Shown piece by piece: positions 41,051-52,593 of a stretch of DNA of 64,000 nt. Positions within the stretch are counted from its first letter, which is position 1. Each line of letters starts with the position of its first letter. The stretch is from Ophiostoma sp. CBS 140.51. Its lineage: Eukaryota; Ascomycota; Sordariomycetes; Ophiostomatales; Ophiostomataceae. The DNA lies in assembly GCA_029298735.1 (NCBI GenBank), contig JANSLP010000024.1, positions 170,026-234,025 on the forward strand, written 5' to 3'. The notes under the pieces were generated by a model, which did not search any database, had not been told where the DNA came from, and worked only from the letters and a program-made list of their open reading frames with translations. A program made the translations under genes and the position numbers.

Positions 41051-43119
41051 ATGGACTTTGATCCAAAGCACGACCAGGCTCTCGACCTGCCGCTGCGCTT
41101 CCCAGACGACCCCGTCGACGAGCCTCCTCCGCCGACCCCGTCACAGTCACAGCAACCTTCGTCGACGTCGATGCGCCGACAAAAGTCGCAAGATCCACAG
41201 CAGCAGTCGCAGAAGCAGGCACAGTCGTCACCGGTACCCACGGCTTCACCACCCTCACCCCAGCCTACATACACGGTCTACATCCGCGTGCCGGCGCCGC
41301 GGAACGGCTTTGTCGACCCTCCAGATGTAGACTGGAACAAGGAAAAGGACGACGCGCTGTGGCGCATTCTGTCCCGCGCGTCCAAGGACGACATTGACTG
41401 TAAGTGTCTGTTCCCTTGACTCTCTTAGCCAAGCAATGAACAGAATTGACTAACACGTGCCACAGGGGAAGACCTGTATGACCAACCACGATCCCTCCAT
41501 ATTTGTTTCCTCTCTTTGTTGCACATACTGACACACCATCTCTTCGCAGAGCACAATCGTTCAATGCCACCGTCGGCTTCCTCCTCATCCAGGCCACCAT
41601 CCTTACCGAACGCCATGTCTCCCAGGTCCGCGCGCAAACGCGCAAGGTGGCAACGCTCGGCGCTAATGCGAATACAAATACAAATGCTACAACCGGCCGC
41701 GACTCACCGATGAACTCGCCCTCCTTGACTTCAGAAGCTATGGGCCGGACCCTGTCTAGTGGTGGCGCTCCGGGTACTGGCGGACCTACTGGCGTGAGAA
41801 CTGCCTCGGCAGAGACTATGCGGCGGACAGCGTCGGCGGGCAGCCGGCCTCCGTACCGAGGTGGCACAGCAGGACCTTCAGGCACATCACCAAGCGTGGG
41901 TGGCGGAAGCAGAAGTGGCTCACGCCGTCCATCCATGGAAGACAGCCAAATCCGACCGACCCGTCCTCCCATCCGACCCTCCCTCGAAACGATTTCGTCC
42001 TTTTCACCCGATATGCCCATCGCGACGACAACACCGCCGGTTGGCGGACCCTCTGGAACTGTCGGCCGAGGCCACCCGACATTCTCACCAGCGGCCGTTC
42101 AGCAGCAACAAGCGCGGCTGCAGTCGCCTCTCCCGATCCGTCCAGCACGACCAACCGACGCGGCGGTTGGTAGAAGGGGTACATACGACTCTGAGGGGGA
42201 GGACGACGGTGAATACGGAGGTGAAGATGAGGCGTTTGAGCCCGAGTCGCCTGCTGCCACGTCCGACTCAGATTCATCATCGTCGTCTTCAACACCATCC
42301 GAGCCCGTCATGTCACGCATTTTCCGACGCCCACCGGGCCATGCTCCACAGCCACAACAGCAGCAGCAACAACCGACGTCAAGAGCCTCACTGGCTGGTA
42401 GGCAGCGCGGAAACAACATTACACAGGGAGCCGACGGCGATTTTGGTGTTATTGGCCTGGGCATCTCGTCTGGCGGCTCCGATGAAGGCGATGCCGATGC
42501 CGACGGCGATGGCGAAGAGTCTGAGACCCAAGCCGCCTTTTTGCGCTTCAAGTCAAACACAACAAAGGGAGCGCGAGCTACACCAGGCCAGCACCAGCAC
42601 CAACACGCCCGGCACCACCACCAGCACCAGAAACGCCGCTCCACAGCCGACTCCTCCTCACCCTCCTCGTCCGCCTCGGCATCGCCCACCACCAAAGCCT
42701 TTAAGACGCCCACCGTTGCGGCTGCGGCTGCCGCTGCAGCCGGCTCTTCCTCGTCGGCCAGTGCTGCGGCTGCTGCCCGTCTACAGTCGTCCCGCATTCC
42801 TAGCCTGTCATCGGGTGGAGGTATTCGCTCACCGCCGCGCTTACAGAAAATGTCGGCATCAGCGGCCGCCCGCAGCCCGGCCGCCCGCGCTGCTACCAGA
42901 GGTGCTGCTGGCGTGTCGGGCATTTCCCGCGAGGGCAGCGAGATTGGCACTACACCTAGCATCGGTAGTAGCTTTAGTGATTTGGACGACGTCTCCTTTA
43001 CGCAGTCGGTGCTCGACGAGGCCCTCGGCAGCAAGGTCGAGGACACGGTCGTGACGCCCAATCCCAACAGCAGCAACACGGGCGACCACATGTCGTCGTC
43101 GGCCACCCGGCGGCGGTAA
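41051..43119 (+). CDS. ATG29: Autophagy protein Atg29
   Basis: Three exons: 41051-41399, a 10-nt microexon 41466-41475, and 41550-43119, all in frame; introns are 66 nt (GTAAGT) and 74 nt (GTATGA). Product 642 residues, much longer than yeast Atg29 (213). The conserved Atg29 domain spans ~74-160: YTVYIRVPAPRNGFVDPP, DDALWRILSRASKDDIDWEDL, then FNATVGFLL and LTERHVSQVRAQ. The rest is Ser/Pro/Gln-rich disorder with acidic patches and a C-terminal helix-like SFSDLDDVSFTQSVLDEAL. Atg29 joins Atg17 and Atg31 in the scaffold that nucleates the phagophore assembly site. Without the microexon the WEDL core would be lost, which supports the model. Confidence 0.93.
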
Positions 43120-43589
43120 TAGAGCGATCTGCCTTTCTTTTTGTATCTCTCAGTTATTGTTTCCCCCTTACTTCTTCTATTCGGGCTACTACGATATCAT
43201 TGCATGGTTACGGCGTTTTTCTTCTCTAATATAATTCTTATTGCTATCGTCAATGTGTACACTTATTCGCATCATAAAGCATATTTCTTGTCCAACTACA
43301 GTCGCTCTTTCCTATTATACCGGTGTTCGTCATTTCGGGGGCGACAATAGGCAGTGTCTCGCGCCTTCCTCCTGTTGACGATGTACCTCCTTCCTGCGAT
43401 ACACTGCCTGACTGCTCTGGCAACGGCAACGGCAAATAAATACATCAGGAGCTGGATTTTATGGCGTCCTATTTCACCCCATCTCCAAGCGTCTTTCATC
43501 CATTATCCTCTCCATTTTTTGATTCCATCATCGCCATCAACTTTAGCTACATTGGATCAGTATCTTCCATCCCATCTGCACCCGTCGCG
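43120..43589. other. Intergenic/leader between ATG29 and membrane-protein gene
   Basis: 470 nt with ATG29 3' UTR and a C/T-rich leader (43480-43589). No separate gene seen. Confidence 0.5.
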
Positions 43590-44580
43590 ATGTATGTCAA
43601 CAGACTCCTTCCATCCCATCCCCTTCCATCCGTTGCCCTAACCATGTTGCCCTGTGCTGTTTGTTGATAGGACTCTCAACGTTGAACAACGTGATCTCGT
43701 CCGAAGAGACGAGTCTGCACTTGAGACCGTCTTAATGTGGGCCCTCGCCATTCTTGCGATCTCAATGGCAGTTCTCATGGCCGCTTTCGTCCTATTTCTC
43801 ATTGGTGCGGCCATTTGCGGATTCTTCAAGATCGAAGACCCGGCCACGTCCATCAAGCACACGTGCTCCAGGGCCACAAAGGCGTGTGGTCGTGGCCTCC
43901 GGGCGTGTGGCCGAGGCATCGCTTGGTTCTTTTGCTGGCCGTTGTAGCGCCGCCGCTGGCTGCGCCGCGACGATGGCCGCGATGATGCCGAGATGCAACG
44001 CCATGCCAACGATGCGCGACGACTACCACGGACATACCCCAGTTTGGACGAAGCACGCACCCGGAATCTCCGCCAAGCCGAGTACGCACGCCAAATCGAA
44101 GAGCAGCGCCGGCGGGAACGTCGCAATCTCGACGAAGTACGCCTAGGGGGGGAAGGACGCCGCGGTATCGACCGAGCACGCCGAATAATCGACGAAATCC
44201 GACAGGAACGCCTCAATTCGGACAACGCACGCCGACCACGACGGGAAAACAACCCTTTTGCAGATGAATGCCGACTGGAACTCCCACGGCCGCTCATCAG
44301 CACACCGATACAGGTTGCATCAACATTCTCTGGCTCTTCTCGCCTTCGCCTTTCTGAACTAGTACGTGCACGTGCCGCTCTGCTTGCTGGCGAGGCAGCC
44401 GAGGTTGCCAGGGAGCCAGCACCGCCATATAGTCGCCACGATCCCAACGATCCCAATGCCCGCGATTTCGAAACAGAAATGGAGGATCCATTCAACGATG
44501 ACGACGACGACGACGACGACACCATCGTCGGGGATAACATCCTCTATGATAGACACGGATCTGATAGGTCCCGTTCCTGA
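43590..44580 (+). CDS. Membrane protein gene interrupted by one in-frame TAG
   Basis: The start codon is split: AT at 43590-43591, then a 79-nt intron (GTATGT donor, CCTAAC branch, GATAG acceptor), then G at 43671. The first 92 residues have one long hydrophobic segment (~18-53), two KACGRGL/RACGRGI heptads and the end FFCWPL, then TAG at 43945-43947. The same frame continues for 210 codons without interruption: a basic stretch (RRRWLRRDDGRDD), a charged Arg/Glu helix and an acidic D8 run before the TGA at 44578-44580. The downstream gene at 45923 has the same order (membrane segment, hydrophobic repeats, PL-KKKK, disordered acidic tail) with no stop. Readthrough, mRNA editing or a nonsense mutation would each explain it. 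Family unrecognised. Confidence 0.55.
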
Positions 44581-45922
44581 GGAAGGGGCCAAATTACTGG
44601 GATGGATGGCACGAGCATCATATCATGGAGTTGCTGTTGGAATAACATTCTTTTTTGGGGAGAGCTTTTGATGCCGTTATTACGATGTTGGCTGGGATAT
44701 GATACCAGTCCTTTTGTTTTGTTATTGGATACCATTAGGCCCCTGTATACTACGACGAGTTGAGAGAAAGAAAAAGTCGAAGAGACGAGGAAGTTGGATG
44801 CATCGTTTATTAGATAGAGTTATTTTCTCTCGGAATGGTATGGATTGCAAATGCACATTTTATTTTATGGCTACTAAACATCGCACATTCTACTTCTTCC
44901 TATCGTGACATGGCTCGGTGCTGCTGCTTCTCTCCATCATAGCCACTCTCAATCGAACAATGTTGAGTGACTAGCTGTCTGCCCCGCTTCACTTGATTGC
45001 ATTTTCTGCTTGAAATAGTGGAATTCAAAATCAAAATATCTTTAACGCTGATGGTGCCTGCACCAACTAGCACTGACGGGGTATCAGTACATATTGATGA
45101 ACTAGTTACTACAAGTAGTCAAAGCCACACAATGCCACGCACAAGATGACTGATACATATGTAGTATTGTCGTGGAGATGGGAGCACCCGTGCACTACCG
45201 AGAATAAGCTTTTCTACCCTAGTACCAGCCCACAGATATGCCGGTATCTACGGTATACAGTGTGAAGGAGGGAGAGAGGAGGCTGTGTGTGCACACATGA
45301 TTTTTCGTACAGTGATGGCTCCAACATGACCAAAACTAAAAGCATCAGCCGCACAAAGTCACAAAAAAGACCGTCACCATCATGGCCACATACACTGTGT
45401 CACTTACACATGTACATTATCACGCGGCCACAGAGCTCAGCCTCGTCTTGGACAGCACAAATTATTGGGAAAGTACTCTCTGCCTCATACTGAGCCAAAG
45501 TTATGGCTACAGATGAGTCTGTTGGTGCATGCCATCACGCACACGATTATTGCCTTGTAATATTTTGCACAGAACCTTGCCTTACATAAGGTTCTTTTAC
45601 TTTATGCAAAAATAATGATACTTAATCTTTTCGAATCTAGCTAGAAATTATCTTCTCTCCTTTCCTTTTCACACAACACTACGAGAATCAATAAGTTCCG
45701 TCTAAGACGGAATTTATCAAGAGATAAATCAACCAAACAATTTTAACCTACCTTCTATAACGAACCGCCTCCTTTCCTCCACCCACACTTCCTCTTCGAC
45801 AAATAGCACGATAAAAGCGTTGCTTTGATCAGGTCTTTGCCATCTTGCTTTCCCAACAAGCCAAGAAAAAGCAGGCCTTCAACAAACTCCTTCTCTACTT
45901 TTCTTTCTTCAGTCCCTACAAA
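44581..45922. other. Intergenic between two similar membrane-protein genes
   Basis: 1.3 kb, A/T-rich, without coding frames of note. It carries a perfect inverted repeat at 45696-45712, about 210 nt before the next ATG. Confidence 0.5.
45696..45712. repeat. Perfect inverted repeat TTCCGTC-TAA-GACGGAA
   Basis: Seven-base arms around a 3-nt centre, in the presumed promoter of the gene at 45923. The palindrome could be a transcription-factor site (half-site CCG-like, as bound by Zn2Cys6 dimers); function is inference. Confidence 0.4.
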
Positions 45923-46756
45923 ATGTCTAGTGCTGCTACCATGATTATAGGCTTTGAAGATGACGGTCCCATGACTAAAGCCGATTGGATTGTCCTGGGG
46001 GTGTTTGTGGGCATCATCGGCGCGATCGTTGCCGTGGGCCTACTCGGCATTTTCTGTAAATGCAACTGCTGTGGTATCCCCTGGTTGATGGGCAAGATCT
46101 TCAAGGGCATCTTTTGGATCATTGGCACTATTTTCAAGACCATCTTTTATATAATCGGCTCGATTTTGGGTGTGATTGCTGGGACGCTCTACTTCATCGC
46201 AAAAGGCACGTTCAACCTTGGGAAATGGCTCCACAACAAGATCGAGGCCGGCGTGCGGGTGGTACTTTGCCTTCCCCTCAAGAAGAAGAAGGTGAACGAC
46301 GTCGACAACAACAATAACAACGACCCCGAGATAGGCCAAGTCCAGCACAACGAGGGCTTTGCCGAACACGCAGCCGGTGCGGGCCTGTTGCCCAATCTCA
46401 ACCTCCAGAAACCCGAGCCGGTCGTCGTCGCCAAGCCCAAGGCAAAACCTGCCAAACCCATCCAGCCCGTCCGGCCTTCACACGCTGGTATCATTGCACC
46501 CAGGATTGCCCACTTGGCCGTCGACCGCGATATCGCCTACCGGGCGGCGAGACGGAGATCTGCGGGCGACCTTTACGACCAAGACCTCGTTGCTGCACCC
46601 AACAACAACATCAACAATGACGACAGGGTAGAGAATAGGTTTGCCCTGCCTGAGAGCGATGATGAGTCGGAGTCTCCCCCGCCGCTCACCGATGGTGATG
46701 ACGATTCCCTGATATCTACCACAGCCCGAGACGACGGCCGGGCGCACTCTTTATAA
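45923..46756 (+). CDS. Membrane protein with 11-residue hydrophobic repeats, unknown function
   Basis: Intronless, 277 residues from an ATG in good context (CAAAATG). One transmembrane helix (~22-44, IVLGVFVGIIGAIVAVGLLG) leads into a Cys cluster (CKCNCC, 45-50, possible palmitoylation). Three 11-residue repeats follow (GKIFKGIFWII, GTIFKTIFYII, GSILGVIAGTL; ~57-89), then a basic KWLHNK and LPLKKKK. The remainder is disordered with PKAKPAKP repeats and an acidic end (PESDDESES). The repeats could be a membrane-embedded hairpin or amphipathic helices. The upstream gene has the same domain order. I do not recognise the family. Confidence 0.75.
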   Translation: MSSAATMIIGFEDDGPMTKADWIVLGVFVGIIGAIVAVGLLGIFCKCNCCGIPWLMGKIFKGIFWIIGTIFKTIFYIIGSILGVIAGTLYFIAKGTFNLGKWLHNKIEAGVRVVLCLPLKKKKVNDVDNNNNNDPEIGQVQHNEGFAEHAAGAGLLPNLNLQKPEPVVVAKPKAKPAKPIQPVRPSHAGIIAPRIAHLAVDRDIAYRAARRRSAGDLYDQDLVAAPNNNINNDDRVENRFALPESDDESESPPPLTDGDDDSLISTTARDDGRAHSL

Positions 46757-47035
46757 ACGAGAAAAAGAATCCGAGGAAGAGAATGGCATTTCTTACCTAT
46801 ACCCTATAGAAGATATACCTGTTATAATTTTGTTTATTCTTTTTGTTTGTATAATTGCATAGGCAAATACATAGATGGCAGTATCAATGGCTAGCAATGA
46901 AAAACACTGATGAACCAGATGGCTTGATGTATCATAAAGTCGTTATGTAAAATAAACTCAAATGGTATCTCGTGTGACAACGATAAATGCGAAACAAATA
47001 AACAGTTCTATATGCGAAAATATAGACAATATGTC

Positions 47036-50000
47036 TCAGTTGTAAAGAATGGCATCATCATCTGCATCGTGAGCAGCGGTATTGTGGCCGACAGTATCTC
47101 GATGTTCATGATTTTCAATGCCATTTCTAGCATTAGTCATTGCCGTGCGTAAAGGTGACGCGGAAGAGGCTGACGAAGAAGTCGTGGCAGGGCTGGGTGG
47201 AAGACCTGTGAGGTCACCAAACAATGGCTGATTTCTCGAAACAGTGTACTGGGGTGGATCTAGATTTTCGGGCCGGTGGCCGGAGGAAGAATTGTCGACT
47301 GAGCGACTGCGAACAAAGGCGGGTATGTAAGAAACATCGTGATCGTCCTCGTAGCCGAGGGACAGGATGGGGACAGACGGGTAGTCGTCTTCTTCCTGGT
47401 CATCATCACACGTATTGGAAGCGGCATCAGACTCGTCATCCACACAACTGGTGTATGCATTAAACCCGGCATCTTCATCGCCGTCTTCGGTCGGTGAATG
47501 GTTGGGAGTGGGGACCGATTCTCGGCCGGATCGCCTTTGCGCCTCGACCTGCTGCACAACGTGTGTATGAAGGCTCTTCAGAAGATGAATCTGGTGCTGG
47601 TGCTGCATGTACTCGAGCTGGGCCAGTTGCTCTCTCTGGATGAGGGCTTGCTGTGCAAGAATCTGTCGCTGATGCTGCAGCTTTTGCTCTTGGTAGGCCT
47701 GCATGATACTGTCCTGTTTTTGGCTTTGCCTTTGCAGCTCTAGCTGGTATTGCTGCTGTTGATGATAGCGCTCGTATTGCTGCCGAACCATTTCGTTTTG
47801 TTCGGCCAGGGGCGCCGGCGGCAGCGAGTTAAGAGCCTCCAGCAGGGTTGCGTAACCCTCATTCCGCGCGCCGCCCCGGAGGTGTGGCCCCACCAAAGTC
47901 CTTGGTATGGCGACTGGCGGTGGAATGACCAGTGCGGGCAACGTCGGCCGAAGCGGCTGTGGTGCTATGATGTCTGCCTGATCCAAAGACGGCAGTGCCA
48001 GGTTGTATGGGATTGGTGGCCCAATGGTGGGTTGCAAGCGTTGGCTCGCAGGCTCATAGGGCGGCGGCGGTGGCGGCACTTGCGGTGGGGATGTATCTTG
48101 GCGGTAAGTTTGCCGAGATTGTTCAAGTAGTCGGCCTTGTTGATTGTGAATACGATGTGCGTATGGATCTGGTGCAGGTGGGGCGTCGAAAACGTTGCCA
48201 AAGTCACGACCAGCGTGGGAAGTTGGGTTGTCCGTGCTGGAGATGTCCATGTACACGTATCCCTCGCCTTCGGAATGACGGCTGTCGACTGTGCCATCTT
48301 GGTTGCAGGTGGTAGTGCTCCTTCTTGAAGTCTGGTGAAGTCCGCCCAAAATCGTGCTCCTATTTGTATCATTGGAAGTAGACTGTTCCTGGTCGTGGCT
48401 GTAGTATGGAGTCCTGCGGTATACGCGAAGACGCGCAGCTAGTTCGCGTCGGCATTGCTGCTGTTGCCGGTGGTAAACAAGATCGAGGTGTTGTAGCACG
48501 AGTTTCTCTAAAGAGCGGGCACCGGTCTCGCTCACGTTGTCGTGAAAACGAGCAACAAAGTCGATAAACTTTTCATGCAACACGTTTTCTTCCTGCAGTA
48601 GCTCGGTGACATCGTTACAGTTAATGGCTGCTAGGGGTGGCACACGCCGTTGTGCTTGCTGTTGGCCAAGATTGGCTGTCGGCTCTTCAAGCGTGGTGCC
48701 AACCGAGTTGGCTGGCGGTGTTGGAGGCTGAGGGGCATCTTTGTCAGCTTCCGAGACAGGTTGTGGCGAAGATGTGTGTAAACCACTGGGGCGAGTGTCG
48801 TCGACAGTTGTAGATTCCAAGGGCACACCACCATCCGGGAGCACAGGCCCATTTACTGACGATGGAGTGTCACACATTGGGTATGGGCTGTAAGGTCGGA
48901 TGGTAACCTCAACAGGGGTGAAAGCAGGGCAAGTCGTCGGGGGTCTTCGCAGTATACGGGCAGTCATCATCGGAGCGTTTGTAGGATTCATGTGGTCTTC
49001 TTGAACGTCTGCATCGTCTTGGTTAGTGCGGGCTGGGGTAAAAGTAGGGGGGGCGGTTGGTGCTCGTAATATTGGTATGGCGCTCCATATGATGACTGAC
49101 CCGACGACTGCTGTTGTGAAGGATGCGGTGGTGCGCTCAGAGGAAATGTGTTAACTGGGTACACTGGCTCGCTCACACCAACAAAATTTTGTGCAAGAAG
49201 CATAGGGGATGGCTCAAGGAATTGTTGGGGTTGTGGTTGTGGTTGTTCTGTAGCAACAGAATTCTCGGCAGGGCTCTGAATGCCTTGGAAAAGACGATCA
49301 AGCCGGTGCATGGCGAAGCTGAGGGGAGATGCTTCGGTGGCGGCAGGGGAGAGACCGGCACCGGCTTTCTCTGCTGCTTGCCGAGTTTCTGTGGCATAGA
49401 TTTCCATGGCATAGCTAACCTCAGCACGAGTAGGAAAGACGCCGGAATATGCAAGCGCACCAGTGGCACCGCGTTGGGCACGCACTGTCGACATGAGCTG
49501 CACGCTGCGGTCCAGAAACGGCTGGGCCCGGAGAAAGTCTTCGGACACGTTGCTGGCCAGGTCCATGAGAGTGTTGTAGATCATCCAGAAGATCTCGCGG
49601 CCCTCAGTGGAAGTTCTTCGTAGACCGCGGCGGAGGCCAAAAGCAAGCATGAGGGACGTGAGGTGGCACCCGACTAGGCTGAGGACTGCCATGACCTGGT
49701 CTCTGTCTGGTATCGGAAAGGCGGTATTGTTGTCTTGAGGATCGAAATCGAACATGTAGCAATGTGAATTGAGCAAATGGAACACGTCCGCACCAGACGT
49801 CTCGGCGTCGGCGCCGTGAGATTGCCGGTAGGACCATTGGTAGAACACACATTCTGGTGGAGGGATGTGGCACATGTCGTCAAAGATCGTCCTGAGTTGA
49901 TCAAGGCTGGAGAGGGCCGCTTGCTCGAGATCGACAGGCGTGGCACTAGGGTTGTCCCGCACAAGGACCTTGAATCTTTCCCGCGCATCTCGACAAAACT

Positions 50001-50256
50001 GAAGGTCTTCGTGTGTTGTCGGATACTCGAGCAGCCCCAGTCTCCGCTTGCCGCTGCTGGTCTCGGCGGCAGAATGTAAAGAGTGTATTGAGCGGGCGGA
50101 CGGAGATGGTTGGCCGGTGCTTCTTGAGTAGATGGCGCCTGGACTGTACCCCGGATGTGTGTCGCGCGGCGTTATTGGAGACGATGCTGATGGCGCATCT
50201 GAAGCGGGCGTCGATGTCGACTCGACCGTGTCTGGAGTGAACGCGAAATGCGCCAT
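47036..50256 (-). CDS. 1042-residue coiled-coil protein with PY motifs, unknown function
   Basis: Exon 1 is 49101-50256 and exon 2 is 47036-49008, joined across a 92-nt intron (GTCAGT donor, CACTAAC branch, GATGCAG acceptor) that keeps frame. Unspliced, the DNA reads as two frames overlapping by ATGA at 48988-48991, which is misleading. The N-terminal part (~75-310) is an ordered helical domain with PPPECVFYQWSYRQ and REIFWMIYNTLMDLA. A second helical patch lies in exon 2 (NDVTELLQEENVLHEKFIDF). A Gln-rich coiled coil follows (NEMVRQQYERYHQQQQYQ onward), then acidic low complexity. Two PPxY motifs (PPPY in PPPPPPYEP; PPQY in DPPQYTV) could bind WW domains. I do not recognise the family. Confidence 0.7.
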
Positions 50257-52593
50257 ATTGAGATGCCGCGAGTTTGTCGTGGAAAAGAAACCGTGATATC
50301 AAGAGCGACGAAAGCTTTTATCTTTATTAGACGCAAAGTCTAGGCGATGCAAGTGGCGGAAGCTAGAAAGAAAAGCGACTAGCGGAAGATGATGGCAAAG
50401 GGATACGCATACAAGCTTGAAGTTGTCGCACAAAGACGAGACGGTGTTGAAAGAAGACGAGCTTGGTGCGACACCGTTAGGGTAATTCTGCAGGGTCCGT
50501 CGCAATGCTCTGATATGGTGGAAGGCGAATAAGACAATCTAGACCGTTTAGGAACGAAAATTCAACGGAAATCAGATTTTTCCTGAAGAGTGGTTGACGA
50601 CAGATAATAAAGCAAAAGAGATAAGTGATACGTCGAAACGACTGTCGTCGTCAAGAAGATCTTCAGATGTCTGCGATAGGGCTTAGATCAAGTCGTGAAA
50701 TGTGGGCACCAAAGCCATGGTGTCTGTCGTGTTTATTAGAGCGGGACTGGGGAATGAGGCCGAAAAGTTTCATGAAAGAAGGGAGCGCAATCCTACTTAT
50801 GTTGAAGAAAGGGCGGGACGAGGGAAACACTTAAAAGGAAGGTGCGACAACGGCAGGAATGGCAGGTGCGATAGTACGTCGTACACATTCACACATATTT
50901 CTGCAGAATCCGTTCCACAAAGTGTTGACAGAAGGGAACGGCATGCAGATGGCCAAGATGCGGCATGCAGCACAATACAGCGTAGCCTCGTGTCCTTGGT
51001 ACATGGGAAGGTGCCCAACGTGTGTGTGGGGCCGTCACCTTTGGTGTCAATTCACCTCTCAGTGTGACCATCCGTGGCCGCTGTAACAGGTCGCTCACAT
51101 CTCTTAAATTCTGTTAATACAAGGTATTGCGATCTGTCAAATGGGTCACTCATAAGATGAGGAAGGAGATTCAGGAAGAAGAAAGGGGGAAAATAAGAAG
51201 AGCGACTGCCAAAGGACAAAGATGCGATACAGGGTGGATGAACAAGCCTCAGATGCATCATCAACCAAATTTTTGCTGGTCTACATAGAAAAGCACAAAC
51301 GCCCGCTTCTTGTGCCTTGTTCTGGTGATCTCAGCACTTCAGCACACTCGGCAGGCCGTTTTTCTCACCGCTGTCACCATCCACACTCTCATGCACCCTC
51401 CCGCATGCCGCACACATATGTAAAGGCCACATTGCACACGCCCTGTTTCCCTGTCTCAATTACTCTTTCATCCACCTGCCTTCGCAGGTTTTATTTCCCG
51501 TTGTCCAGATATTCCTCCGAGCCCGACCTGAACAATGCAAGGAAGCAGATAAAAAAGCATAAAGAAGAGTTGAAAGAGTTGAAAGCAAGCGTCGAAGCCC
51601 AGAAAATGCACACGGGATGTGATGAGCTTGTCGCTACGGCTGGCGATTGGCTGACGGCGGCGAGCTCGTGAGCATCAAGCCGCAGGTGCAAGCTGTGGGA
51701 AGCTGGTCGTCTGCGAGGTGGGAGCGGCGGCTACAGCATGCAGGGAGGCCCGCTGGGGCCGACGCACAAAGAGGGCTAGACTGGTGATGCACCAACAAAC
51801 AAACCAGTGCAGGAAGGAAAGCAGGAGAAGGGAATGAAGAAACTAGAGGTAGTAGAGGCAGAAAACACTACGAGTAAAAACGAAAATGCAAGACAAGAGA
51901 TATGAGAACAGGTCGAAGGTGTGGACGTTGGTCGGAGATGTTTGCGAGTGGCTGTAGTTTTGATGTGTAAAGCGCACGCTTCTGTAGAGCCCTGTCTTTG
52001 CAGGAATGAGCAGGGTTGTTGTATCAAAAAGATGCAAGTCGAAGGCAATTCTCAAACATCAAGCAATGACACATAAAGATGTCTTCAGAATTTGAAGAAA
52101 ACGAAGAAAACGATAAACAGACTGGCACGACTTGATTTGATCAAATTTTCGGGTCAAAATGCCATCGCACAGAAAAAAATCAGACGTCGCTCACTATCCA
52201 TCTTGTGTCACAACGCACAACATTAAATAAAAGAGAAAAATGGAACGAACGGGCGGCCATGAAGACTATCCCGCCCCCGAGTGTCATTGACGGTCCTTCG
52301 TCTTATGTCACCAGAAACTGACACGATTTCGTTCTGTTCCCTCCCGACGGTAACGGTAGGACAGGTCATAAGTCAACGGTTGGTCACATCGGACGAGCAT
52401 ATCATGTATTTTATTTGTTGTAAACGCTCAGCCTGACCTCCCTTTCTCCTTTGTTCGCTTGCATAAATTTACCCGTCTTCTCTAGGTTTTTCCCGCTCTT
52501 CTGTGCACCCCACGTCTGTCTGTTGGTTGTTGCAGTCTCTTGGTTCTCATTGTTGGTTCTGATTTTTGCTTTTCTCGTGCATCATATTGGTGG

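Noticed and set aside
42099..43106. 335-codon minus-strand frame opposite ATG29
   Set aside because: Antisense shadow of the Ser/Ala-rich part of Atg29 with no recognisable domain.
48988..48991. Stop-restart ATGA overlap as in mycovirus dicistrons
   Set aside because: A well-formed 92-nt intron joins the two frames in phase, a simpler explanation in a nuclear gene.
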